Shown: positions 16,485-25,445 of the stretch, one piece after another
Position numbering within the stretch: position 1 is the stretch's first letter
Layout: each line of letters opens with the position of its first letter
Assembly: GCA_013336525.1 (NCBI GenBank)
Contig: JAAXTM010000010.1
Location: 33,027-97,026 of the forward strand
Direction: 5' to 3'
From: Geobacteraceae bacterium
Lineage (GTDB): Bacteria; Desulfobacterota; Desulfuromonadia; Geobacterales; Pseudopelobacteraceae
Length of the DNA: 64,000 bases
The notes under the pieces: model-generated
Databases searched by the model: none
The model's input: only the letters and a program-made list of their open reading frames with translations
What the model was told of the DNA's origin: nothing
Position numbers and translations under genes: made by a program

Positions 16485-17900
16485 CTACCGCTTGCGTTTG
16501 CCCCGTACGGAAAGTCTTATTGTGACGGGAGTGTCTCTGAGCACAGAGACCTGTTTTTCGGGCAGCCGCAAATTTTTTAAATACTCTTTCCCTCTTTCCA
16601 GTTGGCTTGCATCGATATCTTCTGTCGCTATTGATATGATCTGTGAAATCTGACTTGCTGGTCCCTCTATGACAACTGAGCTCGGATCACTTGTGACTTG
16701 AGAAAGCAATTGCCCGTGTGGCAGACTGCCTTTGGTAATTACTTTTACCGGCACACTCTTGCGAACCTTCTTTTCTGCAAAAACTCGCACGCTCGATGGA
16801 GATACCGATGTTATTGTCATGCCTGATGGAGCGGTAATGGCGTCATGACTTATTCGAATGGCTGTTGTTCCTTCTGCAATTTTGGATGCATCTATTTCTG
16901 CGGTCAGGTCGAGCTTTGAAGGAGTTGGAGCCAGACTTGACATAGCTTTTATCTGAACGGTTACATCTTCTGGCAGGGTTCGGAGCAGAACAAGGCCTTC
17001 AGGGACCCCGTGTAAACGTACCGGAGCAGTTACAGTTGTGATCTGTCCCTGTCGGGTTGTAACCAGCCCCCAAAAAACACACACGCCGAGCAGAAGTGAA
17101 ACCTTTGGGAGCAGATTAGAAAAAAGGCGTTGTCGCATTGTAACGCGGGGGCGTTCGGTCTCATTTCTCAGTAATTCATCCAAAGCCATAATCAGTTCTG
17201 TGGGGGTGCTCATGCTGCGAAACTTTCCGGATGTTGCCAGGGAAACTTCCCCACGTTCCTCTGATATGGCGACAACAACAGCATCGCTCCTTTCAGCTAG
17301 TCCGAGAGCTGCACGGTGGCGTGTGCCAAGGTACTGAGGGATATCCGGGTTGACCGAGAGCGGCAGGTGGCAGGCCACCTTTTCGATCCTGCCATTATTG
17401 ATGAGGGCCGCTCCGTCGTGAAAGGGGGCTCCATCATAAAAGATTGACTCCAGCATCTGGGGTGAAATTTCACTGTTTATTACTACCCCGTTTGTCAGCA
17501 GATCTTGCAGTGATTCATTCCCTTGAAAAACTATCAGGGCCCCGGTCCTTTTTGCGGCCATCCTGAATAGCGTCTCTGCAATATCCTGAAATTGACTGTG
17601 CTGGGTTTCCTGGTGACTGTCGAGTATATGGCGCAGAAGGCTGAAACGATATAAGGTCTGCCTGATCTCGGTTTGAAATACGACTATTATGAGAATAATA
17701 AGTACTGTGCCAAGTTCTTGAAGCACCCAGCTTGTCATGTAGAGATCCAGAAAACGGGTTGCAAAATAGATCAGGGTCACTATTCCAAGGCCAAGCAGTA
17801 CCTGAATAGCCCGCGTACCGCGAAACCACGAATACAGCTGGTAAAGCAGAAATGTCATAATCAATATGTCGGCGATATCCTGAATACGGATGGTAGGCAT
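16485..17900 (-). CDS. Diadenylate cyclase CdaA fused to YbbR/CdaR regulator
   Basis: A protein of about 471 residues that joins two normally separate proteins. Three membrane helices (about residues 12-80) and a DAC domain (about 105-235) with FYDGAPFHDGAA and GTRHRAA, the DGA and RHR motifs for c-di-AMP synthesis, make up CdaA. A fourth helix (about 265-285, SLLLGVCVFWGLV) leads to two YbbR repeats, which form CdaR, the extracytoplasmic regulator of CdaA. The product would be an inner-membrane c-di-AMP synthase with its regulator in cis. The start is ATG 17900 or GTG one codon earlier. It diverges from ubiE. Confidence 0.9.
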   Translation of the reverse strand: MPTIRIQDIADILIMTFLLYQLYSWFRGTRAIQVLLGLGIVTLIYFATRFLDLYMTSWVLQELGTVLIILIIVVFQTEIRQTLYRFSLLRHILDSHQETQHSQFQDIAETLFRMAAKRTGALIVFQGNESLQDLLTNGVVINSEISPQMLESIFYDGAPFHDGAALINNGRIEKVACHLPLSVNPDIPQYLGTRHRAALGLAERSDAVVVAISEERGEVSLATSGKFRSMSTPTELIMALDELLRNETERPRVTMRQRLFSNLLPKVSLLLGVCVFWGLVTTRQGQITTVTAPVRLHGVPEGLVLLRTLPEDVTVQIKAMSSLAPTPSKLDLTAEIDASKIAEGTTAIRISHDAITAPSGMTITSVSPSSVRVFAEKKVRKSVPVKVITKGSLPHGQLLSQVTSDPSSVVIEGPASQISQIISIATEDIDASQLERGKEYLKNLRLPEKQVSVLRDTPVTIRLSVRGKRKR

Positions 17901-18025
17901 CACTTTATTTGCGGCTCCTGTAGTAGGTGGAGATTCTGTTTTTGCTGGTTAATGGATTGCAAAATGTGCTACATAAGCAAGCTGTTTTTATAGCACTTAA
18001 ATTCCTTAAAAGGTAGTGGAAACGA

Positions 18026-18736
18026 ATGTTCAGGCTTTCTGATAAAGGCGAAAAAATCCAGAAAATGTTCGGCGCGATTGCCCCCCGGTATGATTTTCTT
18101 AACCGGCTATTGAGTTTTGGTATCGACCGCCGCTGGCGGACAAAAGCTGTGCGGCTGCTCAAATACCGCGAGGGTTCCCGCATTCTTGATGTGGCGACCG
18201 GTACCGGCGATGTTGCGCTGGAAATTGCCCTGCGAACACCTGATTCCGTCAAGATTACCGGAGCTGATTTCTGCAAGGAAATGGTTGATCTTGGCGCTGT
18301 CAAGGTAGCGGCCTCTCCATATTCAAGCAGGATTGACCTCAAGGTTGCTCCATGTGAAGATCTGCCGTTTGCCAACGATACCTTCGACTCAATAACTATC
18401 GCCTTTGGTATCAGAAATGTCGTTGACAGAAAGCTGGGATTGGCTGAGATGTGGCGGGTGCTTCGTCCGGGGGGGAGGATAGTTATACTGGAGTTTTCCA
18501 CGCCGCGTTCGCGGTTTTTCAGACATTTGTACTATTTTTATTTCCGCCGACTGTTGCCGGTAGTGGGGGGGCTGTTTTCGCGTTACAATGCATATAAGTA
18601 CCTCCCTGACTCAGTACTTGAGTTTCCTTCACAGGAGGAATTCTCACTTATGCTTGCCGAAGCGGGTTTTCGAAGCATACATCTTCATGAACTTACCTTT
18701 GGTATCGCCACGATATATGTTGGTGAGAAAGAGTGA
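18026..18736 (+). CDS. ubiE: Demethylmenaquinone methyltransferase
   Basis: A 236-residue class I SAM methyltransferase. KIQKMFGAIAPRYDFLNRLL and GIDRRWR at the N-terminus, DVATGTGDVALEIA as the SAM-binding glycine loop, and ITIAFGIRNV are all UbiE/MenG signatures. It methylates demethylmenaquinone to menaquinone; since Geobacter-type organisms respire with menaquinone, menG is the likelier role, though ubiE is the usual symbol. It ends with GIATIYVGEK, typical of the family. A GC-rich hairpin follows 33 bp after the stop. Confidence 0.93.
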   Translation: MFRLSDKGEKIQKMFGAIAPRYDFLNRLLSFGIDRRWRTKAVRLLKYREGSRILDVATGTGDVALEIALRTPDSVKITGADFCKEMVDLGAVKVAASPYSSRIDLKVAPCEDLPFANDTFDSITIAFGIRNVVDRKLGLAEMWRVLRPGGRIVILEFSTPRSRFFRHLYYFYFRRLLPVVGGLFSRYNAYKYLPDSVLEFPSQEEFSLMLAEAGFRSIHLHELTFGIATIYVGEKE

Positions 18737-18769
18737 AAATATATTGCAGATAATTTGAATAGACACAAC

Positions 18770-18793
18770 AAAGGCGGCCCATAAGCCGCCTTT
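18770..18793. terminator. Hairpin between convergent ubiE and ychJ
   Basis: AAAGGCGGC at 18770-18778 and GCCGCCTTT at 18785-18793 form a perfect 9 bp stem with a 6 nt loop between two convergent genes. The A/T pairs at its base would give a short U run on either strand, so it could terminate both. Confidence 0.7.
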
Positions 18794-18813
18794 CCAATTT
18801 TAGTCCCCTATCT

Positions 18814-19296
18814 TTATTTTCCACAGCATTTTTTATATTTAAGTCCGCTTCCGCAGATGCATGGGTCGTTGCGACCTGTCTTGGTTACTGTCAATGGTTT
18901 CTGGCGGATCATCTTTCCTTCGGTAAAATACCAACGACCATCTTTGTTTTTGAATTGTCCGGCTTCGTGATGCTCGCGGAGATCACCCTTTTCGCTAAAA
19001 CGTGCAATGAACTCAACTTCTCCGATCGAATCGTCAGCCCCGCCTTTTTTTGTGCTGATTATTTCAAGTCCTTGCCACTCCGCTGTTTCGGCCCACTCTT
19101 TGGTGCCGTTATGATCGTAGCCATCGCGGTGGTCCGGGTGAGTGCTGTCGAAAATAAAATCCATCTTGGCAAAAACATAGCCGGAATAGCGGGCGCGCAT
19201 GAGTTGCTCGGCCGTTGTAGCGAGCCGGTCACCTGATATAATCGGTTCACAGCATTCGGAGTAGGGATTCCCGCTTCCGCATGGACATATAGTCAT
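18814..19296 (-). CDS. YchJ family SEC-C motif protein
   Basis: A 160-residue protein framed by two SEC-C zinc motifs: [13 protein letters not shown] at the N-terminus and [13 protein letters not shown] at the C-terminus. Between them lies the YchJ domain ([32 protein letters not shown]). The molecular function is unknown; SEC-C motifs bind zinc and in SecA contact SecB or ribosomes. The ATG at 19296 is chosen because AAGGAG lies just upstream; the frame opens 37 codons earlier without support. Confidence 0.85.
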   Translation of the reverse strand: MTICPCGSGNPYSECCEPIISGDRLATTAEQLMRARYSGYVFAKMDFIFDSTHPDHRDGYDHNGTKEWAETAEWQGLEIISTKKGGADDSIGEVEFIARFSEKGDLREHHEAGQFKNKDGRWYFTEGKMIRQKPLTVTKTGRNDPCICGSGLKYKKCCGK

Positions 19297-19496
19297 GGTT
19301 GATTCTCCTTGGTGCGTCTGGAATGTTTTAGTAAAAGCGTGTAATACTGTTTTTAATGGTTTTTGGATAGTGGCTGTTTGGTGCCACATATTATGGCCTT
19401 TTGTCAATTAGTATCTCAGTTAAGGCTTGTCTCAAATATATTTTACAAGTACACTAAACAATTGCTAAAAAAATGTTATCAAAAACGAGGAAAGGT

Positions 19497-19718
19497 ATGA
19501 CGATTTCAAACAGGGAGTTGCTGGAAACTCCATTGACGGCGCATGAGGCACGGTGGGCAAGCGAGCTCGCGGATAAACTTCCTGATGACGTGGATTTGAC
19601 CTTTGAGGAGTCGAAGATTCTGACCAGGCTTTCGATCAGGGAATGGCCGGACGCTCTTATACTCAAAGTAAAAGATGTTATAGATACCGAGGATTTTTTG
19701 ATTGATGATCCGGATTAA
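19497..19718 (+). CDS. Hypothetical protein, 73 residues
   Basis: A small acidic soluble protein (LTAHEARWASELADKL, DLTFEESKILTRLSI, ending DFLIDDPD) with no cysteines, signal peptide or membrane segment. AGGAAAGG lies just before the ATG at 19497, supporting expression. It precedes a lipoprotein gene by 58 bp. I do not recognise the family. Confidence 0.55.
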   Translation: MTISNRELLETPLTAHEARWASELADKLPDDVDLTFEESKILTRLSIREWPDALILKVKDVIDTEDFLIDDPD

Positions 19719-19776
19719 ATGTCGTTCGGATAAAGTTGCAAAAAAACGCATACAAAAAGCGAAGGAGTACCACCGT

Positions 19777-20868
19777 TTGAAATACCATAGTAAAATATTT
19801 CTCCCATCATTATTGACTTTAGCACTGCTCGCACTGTCGGCCTGTACAGACAATAAAAACGTTGAATTAGAGATAAAAGCAAAAGCCCAAAAAGAATCTG
19901 AACAGCTTGCTGCTAAAGCCGCTTTTGCAGCCACTACGTCTGCCACCAGAAAGGCTGCGGCTTTTGCCGCACAGACCAGTGCCGCTCGTAAATTGGCGCC
20001 CCAAATAAAGTACAATGCCGGTGAGAACCCGGAATATGCCGCAAAGTGCGGCTGGCCGGTAAATTGCCCGGCACCTCTCCCTGGATCAATCCTGCCAGCA
20101 AAGCGCATCGTTGCTTATTACGGCAATCCTCTTTCAAAGAGAATGGGGGCACTCGGTGAATTCCCCAAGGATGATATGTTACAACGCCTGAAAGGTGAGG
20201 TGGCCAAGTGGCAGGCTGCAGATCCTGCTACTCCGGTGCAGCCGGCACTGCATCTGATTGCTGTTGTTGCACAGGGGGCTCCCGGTAAGGATGGCAAGTA
20301 TCGTATGGTTATGCCTGACAAAATCATTAATCAGGTATATGGCTGGACCAAAGAAGCTGGTGCGGTCATGTTTATCGATATCCAGACCGGGCATGACGAT
20401 ATCCGCTCGGTTCTGCCGCGCTTTGAGTGGATTCTGAAGAACCCTGACGTTCACCTGGGGATTGATCCGGAATTTAATCTGATAAAAAGCGGCAAAAAGC
20501 CGGGTAAGAAGATCGGAACATTCGATGCGGCTGATATAAATTATGCCTCTGCGTATCTGAAAGATCTGGTCAAGAAGTATAATCTGCCCCCCAAGGTGTT
20601 CACCGTGCACAGATTTACCCGTAATGGCGTCACAAATTCAAAAAATATTGTGCTTCGCCCTGAAGTGCAAATTGTTATGCATATGGATGGGTGGGGTGCT
20701 CCTTGGCTTAAGCGTGATTCCTACAAGGATTACGTTGTCTCCGAGCCGGTTCAGTACACAGGATTCAAGCTTTTTTACCACAACGACACAAAGAAGGGTG
20801 ATCCGCTGATGACTCCGCAGGATTTGCTCAAGTTGAATCCGAATCCGCTCTATATCCAGTACCAGTAG
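19777..20868 (+). CDS. Conserved lipoprotein of unknown function
   Basis: A 363-residue lipoprotein. From the TTG at 19777 (AAGGAG nine bases upstream) the protein begins KYHSKIFLPSLLTLALLALS followed by the lipobox Cys, an ideal lipoprotein signal; the frame extends 25 codons further up but that would bury the signal. An Ala-rich helix (AAKAAFAATTSATRKAAAF) follows, then a globular domain of about 270 residues with RIVAYYGNPLSKRMGALGEF, GAVMFIDIQTGHDDI, HLGIDPEFNLI and VQIVMHMDGWGAPW, suggesting an alternating alpha/beta, barrel-like fold. The function is unknown. The radical SAM gene begins 16 bp downstream, so the two are probably one operon. Confidence 0.72.
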   Translation: MKYHSKIFLPSLLTLALLALSACTDNKNVELEIKAKAQKESEQLAAKAAFAATTSATRKAAAFAAQTSAARKLAPQIKYNAGENPEYAAKCGWPVNCPAPLPGSILPAKRIVAYYGNPLSKRMGALGEFPKDDMLQRLKGEVAKWQAADPATPVQPALHLIAVVAQGAPGKDGKYRMVMPDKIINQVYGWTKEAGAVMFIDIQTGHDDIRSVLPRFEWILKNPDVHLGIDPEFNLIKSGKKPGKKIGTFDAADINYASAYLKDLVKKYNLPPKVFTVHRFTRNGVTNSKNIVLRPEVQIVMHMDGWGAPWLKRDSYKDYVVSEPVQYTGFKLFYHNDTKKGDPLMTPQDLLKLNPNPLYIQYQ

Positions 20869-20884
20869 CTGGTAAGCCCCCGGA

Positions 20885-22396
20885 ATGCTGCTCATATTCC
20901 CGCCACTTGCCAAAGCCTGCGAACCTCCTGCCGGTATAGCACGGCTGGGGGCTTCGTTGAAGGCTCACGGCGTATCATGCCGAATTCTTGATGCCAATCT
21001 GGAAGGGCAACTATGGTTGCTGAAACAACCGTTGGGTACGACAGATACATGGAGTCGCCGGGCTTTCAAGGGGCGGATACAGAATCTGGCCGCCCTGCGC
21101 GACATCAAAATCTATCAGAATCCTGATCGCTACAAGCGGGCAGTCAGCGATCTTAACCGTGTCCTTGCACTATCTGCTGCCGGGATCGGCGTAACGATCG
21201 GGCTTGCCGACTATCAACACAGCGCCCTCTCGCCATTGCGCAGTACTGATCTGCTTGCAGCGGCCGAGGAGCCTGAGCAGAACCCGTTATACCCCTATTT
21301 CAGTCAGCGCCTGCCAGAACTTCTCGCCGATGTCGGAACCGTAGGCTTCTCACTCAACTACCTCAGTCAGGCGCTTTGCACATTTGCCATGATTGGCCAC
21401 ATAAGAAAACGCTATCCATCGTTGAAAATAGTACTTGGAGGTGGCTTGGTGACCTCCTGGATGCATCGTCCCGGTTGGATCAATCCCTTTGGGGATCTGG
21501 TGAACCATCTGATTTCCGGTCCGGGAGAAACGCCGTTGCTGGCACTCCTGACGAACGGCCGTAAGCCGAATAAGTATGTGATTCCTGATTATACGTCCCT
21601 CCCGCTTGCGGAATACCTTTCGCCAGGCTTGATCCTCCCCTACAGTGCCGGCAATGGTTGCTATTGGAACCGCTGCTCGTTCTGCCCGGAACGTGCCGAA
21701 GGGAATGCTTACCATCCGGTACCGACTGCTCGAGTGTTATCGGATCTGCAGCTTTTGGTCGAACAAACCAGACCGACTATGATCCATCTGCTTGATAACG
21801 CCATCAGCCCGGCACTGCTGCACGCCCTTGCAGAAAATCCACTTGGAACTCCATGGTACGGATTTGCCCGGATTGATGAACACCTTGCTGATCTTGAATT
21901 CTGCCATGCCCTGAAAAGTTCCGGTTGTGCCATGCTTAAGCTTGGGCTGGAGTCTGGAGATCAAGGTGTTCTGGACCGGATGTTCAAGGGAATAAATCTA
22001 TCGACCGCCTCACTGGTTTTGAATAACCTCCGGGAGGCCGGGATTGCGGTTTACTGCTATCTGCTGTTCGGAACTCCAGGAGAAACTGTGGTGGAGGCTC
22101 GCCGCACGCTTGAGTTTGTTGCCAGCCACCATAAGGCCATTAACTTTCTTAATCTGGCACTGTTCAATATGCCGCTTTATGGGGATGAAGCAGCGGAATA
22201 TGGGAATGAGCTGTTCTATGAGGGGGATCTTTCTCTCTATACCGCTTTCAGGCATCCTGATGGCTGGAATCGCAAAGAGGTGCGGCGCTTTCTGGAAAGT
22301 GAATTCAAACGTCATCCGGCCATAGCTGCCATAGTCAGGAACGATCCGCCGCAGTTCAGCTCAAATCATGCCGCCCTGTTCTGCGGTATACGGTAA
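20885..22396 (+). CDS. Radical SAM protein, B12-binding-like
   Basis: A 503-residue protein. The N-terminal third resembles a cobalamin-binding-type Rossmann domain (LLIFPPLAKACEPPAGIARL, VGFSLNYLSQ, IVLGGGLVTS), with an insert at about residues 45-120. The radical SAM core has GNGCYWNRCSFCPE, a CX3CX2C cluster motif in variant context, then LKLGLESGDQGVLDRM and LLFGTPGET. The C-terminus ends with a helical region. The substrate is unknown. It starts 16 bp after the lipoprotein gene, so the two may act in one surface-related pathway. It is not a close copy of the class B protein at 13739. Confidence 0.8.
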   Translation: MLLIFPPLAKACEPPAGIARLGASLKAHGVSCRILDANLEGQLWLLKQPLGTTDTWSRRAFKGRIQNLAALRDIKIYQNPDRYKRAVSDLNRVLALSAAGIGVTIGLADYQHSALSPLRSTDLLAAAEEPEQNPLYPYFSQRLPELLADVGTVGFSLNYLSQALCTFAMIGHIRKRYPSLKIVLGGGLVTSWMHRPGWINPFGDLVNHLISGPGETPLLALLTNGRKPNKYVIPDYTSLPLAEYLSPGLILPYSAGNGCYWNRCSFCPERAEGNAYHPVPTARVLSDLQLLVEQTRPTMIHLLDNAISPALLHALAENPLGTPWYGFARIDEHLADLEFCHALKSSGCAMLKLGLESGDQGVLDRMFKGINLSTASLVLNNLREAGIAVYCYLLFGTPGETVVEARRTLEFVASHHKAINFLNLALFNMPLYGDEAAEYGNELFYEGDLSLYTAFRHPDGWNRKEVRRFLESEFKRHPAIAAIVRNDPPQFSSNHAALFCGIR

Positions 22397-22461
22397 TTAT
22401 CGCCTTAACTTTTTAATGCTGGCGTGGTATAAGCATCGCTCATATTTTAGCGGGAGATAAC

Positions 22462-22722
22462 ATGGAAATTTTTGGCGGTTTCATGGTGATGATGAGTATC
22501 ATCAGCCTTTTTCTAGCGGTTGTGTGGTTGATTATGCCTTTTGTTGTATTTGCGATCAAAGGGAAGCAGGACCGGACGCTGGAGATTCTTGAAGCAATAG
22601 AAGGGCGACTGGCGACCCTTGAAGCCCGCCTCAATCATGCAGAAACAGAAAATGATAAAGCCGATCTGACCGGGCATGGCAACATTTCAACCGAATCAGC
22701 TATCGAGGAAAAAGAGTCGTAA
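22462..22722 (+). CDS. Small membrane protein with coiled-coil tail
   Basis: An 86-residue protein with one or two membrane passes at residues about 8-33 (MVMMSIISLFLAVVWLIMPF...), then a predicted coiled coil (TLEILEAIEGRLATLEARLNH) and an acidic tail. GGGAGA precedes the ATG. It stands 37 bp ahead of fabI on the same strand. I do not recognise a specific family. Confidence 0.6.
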   Translation: MEIFGGFMVMMSIISLFLAVVWLIMPFVVFAIKGKQDRTLEILEAIEGRLATLEARLNHAETENDKADLTGHGNISTESAIEEKES

Positions 22723-22759
22723 GCATTGCCTGAAGTGCCTAAAACGGAGGATTTTAAAG

Positions 22760-23527
22760 ATGTTGCTACGCGGAAAAAAAGTTGTAATTTTTGGGGTTGC
22801 CAACGACAAGAGTATTGCCTGGGCTATTGCCAAGCTTTTTCATGAGCAGGGAGCCGAGTTGGCGATAACTTACGCCGGTGAGGCCTTTGAGAAAAGGGTG
22901 CGTCCATTGGCGGAGTCTATTGATGCGGCAGCAATAATCCCATGTAATGTTACCAGTGATGACGAGATAACTGCCGTTTTCAGCGAGCTTGCCAAAGTTT
23001 GGGATGGTGTTGATATTGTTATCCATGCGGTTGCTTTTGCCAATAAGGAAGAGCTGAAGGGGACTATTTTAAATACCACCCGTGAAGGCTTTGCCACCGC
23101 CATGGACATCAGTGTTTACTCTTTCCTGGCAATTATGAAAGCGGCCGAGTCGATGATGCAGGGGAGGGGCGGTTCTGCTCTGACCCTCAGTTACTACGGA
23201 GCGATGAAGGTGTTTCCGAGTTACAACGTCATGGGGGTCGCCAAAGCGGCACTGGAGGCGTCTGTGCGCTACCTGTCCGAGGCACTTGGACCTGACGGCA
23301 CCCGTGTAAACGCTATTTCTGCCGGTCCGATCCGAACCCTGGCTGCGGCCGGGGTTAACGGTTTTCACACTATCCTCAATCATGTCGAGTCAAAAGCGCC
23401 GCTCAGGCGGACAATAACTCAGGAAGATGTTGCCAATTCGGCGCTCTACCTCTGTAGTGACATGGCCAGCGGAGTAAGCGGTGAGATTCACTATGTTGAC
23501 GGCGGCTACAATATAATTGGTCTTTAG
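22760..23527 (+). CDS. fabI: Enoyl-[acyl-carrier-protein] reductase (NADH)
   Basis: A 255-residue short-chain dehydrogenase of the FabI type. The start KKVVIFGVANDKSIAWAIAK contains the FabI nucleotide-binding loop, SYYGAMKVFPSYNVMGVAKA contains the catalytic Tyr-X6-Lys, and GPIRTLAA follows as in FabI. It performs the last reduction of each fatty-acid elongation cycle. The start is placed at 22760, which has ACGGAGG nine bases upstream; the frame opens 28 codons earlier inside the preceding gene without a ribosome-binding site. The length matches the family (about 255-262). Confidence 0.94.
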   Translation: MLLRGKKVVIFGVANDKSIAWAIAKLFHEQGAELAITYAGEAFEKRVRPLAESIDAAAIIPCNVTSDDEITAVFSELAKVWDGVDIVIHAVAFANKEELKGTILNTTREGFATAMDISVYSFLAIMKAAESMMQGRGGSALTLSYYGAMKVFPSYNVMGVAKAALEASVRYLSEALGPDGTRVNAISAGPIRTLAAAGVNGFHTILNHVESKAPLRRTITQEDVANSALYLCSDMASGVSGEIHYVDGGYNIIGL

Positions 23528-23618
23528 TAAGTTAGAAGTCATTTTCTGTGCTTTTTGGCAGAAAATACTTCGTTAACGCACTTATCCTGTTTATCAGGGT
23601 TAATTTTGGAGTTATCCC

Positions 23619-25313
23619 ATTAAAGAAGTATTCGGCCACCTTGCAGGTTTAAAATCGAGTCAGATCCAGTCTCTGGAACGCCTTTACCGGAGGCGGATAG
23701 CGGTTGCGGAGTTCTGCTCGCAGGAGTTGGCGGCTCGCCTAGTTGAACTGTCCAGTGATCTTCGTCGTCAGGTTGGCATCCTCGTCAACCGCGCCGGCAG
23801 TGTGGAATATGTCATAGTCGGTGACGAAAAAGGGATAGTAATCCCTGAACTGCGTGATTACCCACTTGGCAAGAGGGTCATGCGTGGGCTGCGTTTAATT
23901 CATACCCACCTGAAAAACGAACCGCTCTCGGAAGACGATCTGACCGATCTTTCCCTGCTGCGCTTTGATCTGCTGGCCGCCATTCTTTTTACTCCCGGAA
24001 AAGCTCAGATAAATGCCCAGTTGGCTTGGCTGTCACCTGATCAAAGAGGGGCAATCACGACCCTCGATCCGATCAGACCGTTTGAAAAAATTGACCTCGA
24101 CTGCATTCATTTCATACCTGAGCTGGAAGCCGATCTGGAAAAAGCTGCCCGTGCGGAAACGCGTGCCAAGGATGCTCTGGAGCGTGCGATTCTGATCTCA
24201 GTAACGACCAAAGGAACCCGTCAGGAAGCAGAAGACTCAATCGCCGAGTTACGCGAACTGGCGCGCACCGCCCAGGTGGAAGCGCTGGACGAATTCATTC
24301 AGCGCCCTAAAACCCTTAACCCTCGGACTCTGATGGGGGAGGGGATGATGCGCGACGTCGTCATCAGGGCTATGCAGCGTAGTGCCAGCATGCTGATCTT
24401 CGATCAGGAGCTGACCCCAGCCCAGATGCGTTCAATTTCCGCGATGACAGAGCTGAAGGTTATCGACCGCAGCCAGTTGATACTGGATATTTTTGCACGT
24501 CGGGCAAAAACGCTGGACGGCAAGGTGCAGGTAGAACTTGCGCAACTTAAGTACCTTCTGCCGCGTCTTTCCGGCCGCGGTGTGCAGATGTCACGCCTGA
24601 TGGGTGGTATCGGCGGGCGTGGGCCTGGTGAAACCAAGCTGGAGACTGATCGGCGCCGTGTCCGTGATCGGATCACCAGTCTGGAGCGGGAACTCAAAGA
24701 AATATCCCAGGGGCGTGACCAGCGGCGAAAGCAGCGGGTAAAGGCGGGGGTGCCGATAATATCTATCGTCGGCTATACAAATGCCGGGAAATCGACCCTC
24801 TTGAATGCCCTGACTAAAAGTGACGTATTCACCGAAGACCTCCTGTTTGCGACGCTAGATACCTCCAGCCGTCGTCTCCGCTTCCCAAGGGAGCGTGAGG
24901 TGATCATCACAGATACGGTGGGTTTTATCCGTTCCCTGCCAAAATCACTAATGGGGGCTTTCAAGGCGACATTAGAGGAGATGCGCGATGCCGATCTGCT
25001 GTTGCATGTCGTGGATGCATCCCATCCCCGTTTTGAGGATCAGATAGCTCAGGTGCGTACTATTTTGGCGGAGTTGGGCTTGGGGGATAAGCAGGAGCTG
25101 TTGGTGTACAACAAAGCTGATATTCTGAATGATATGAAAAAGAAGGATACGGTGGCATTTCTCAAGGTTCGTCAGTCAGCCAGAACCCAGAATAGCGTCA
25201 CAGTGTCGGCCCGGGATCGCAAAAGCCTTAAGCCTCTGATGGATGAGTTGCAGAGAAGATTCTGGCCGGAGGATGAAGGATTTATAAATGAGGATTGCAC
25301 CCAAATCGGCTAG
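23619..25313 (+). CDS. hflX: GTPase HflX, with probable ATT start codon
   Basis: A protein of about 564 residues. The GTPase domain shows GYTNAGKSTLLNAL (P-loop), DTVGFIRSLP (G3) and YNKADIL (G4); the preceding HflX domain includes GRGPGETKLETDRR. HflX binds ribosomes and splits or rescues them under stress. The first in-frame TTG, at 23727, would remove conserved N-terminal sequence. The frame is open back to 23604, and the peptide KEVFGHLAGLKSSQIQSLERL, which fits the HflX N-terminus, begins at an ATT at 23619 with GGAG seven bases upstream. No ATG, GTG or TTG exists in between, so ATT initiation is proposed. A terminator follows. Confidence 0.9.
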   Translation: MKEVFGHLAGLKSSQIQSLERLYRRRIAVAEFCSQELAARLVELSSDLRRQVGILVNRAGSVEYVIVGDEKGIVIPELRDYPLGKRVMRGLRLIHTHLKNEPLSEDDLTDLSLLRFDLLAAILFTPGKAQINAQLAWLSPDQRGAITTLDPIRPFEKIDLDCIHFIPELEADLEKAARAETRAKDALERAILISVTTKGTRQEAEDSIAELRELARTAQVEALDEFIQRPKTLNPRTLMGEGMMRDVVIRAMQRSASMLIFDQELTPAQMRSISAMTELKVIDRSQLILDIFARRAKTLDGKVQVELAQLKYLLPRLSGRGVQMSRLMGGIGGRGPGETKLETDRRRVRDRITSLERELKEISQGRDQRRKQRVKAGVPIISIVGYTNAGKSTLLNALTKSDVFTEDLLFATLDTSSRRLRFPREREVIITDTVGFIRSLPKSLMGAFKATLEEMRDADLLLHVVDASHPRFEDQIAQVRTILAELGLGDKQELLVYNKADILNDMKKKDTVAFLKVRQSARTQNSVTVSARDRKSLKPLMDELQRRFWPEDEGFINEDCTQIG

Positions 25314-25349
25314 AGCAGTCTTTTTAGGGAATATTGTAGAAAATTTATA

Positions 25350-25386
25350 CGCCCCGCCTCCTTTAAGGAAGCGGGGCGTTTTTGTT
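25350..25386 (+). terminator. Rho-independent terminator after hflX
   Basis: ACGCCCCGC pairs with GCGGGGCGT around a 13 nt loop that can pair further (CTCCTTTAAGGAA), followed by TTTTTGTT. Confidence 0.9.
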
Positions 25387-25445
25387 GAGGTGCGCAAAGT
25401 ATCAATGCAGGTCCAGGTAAGGTGAATATCATGTCACGGATGGAA

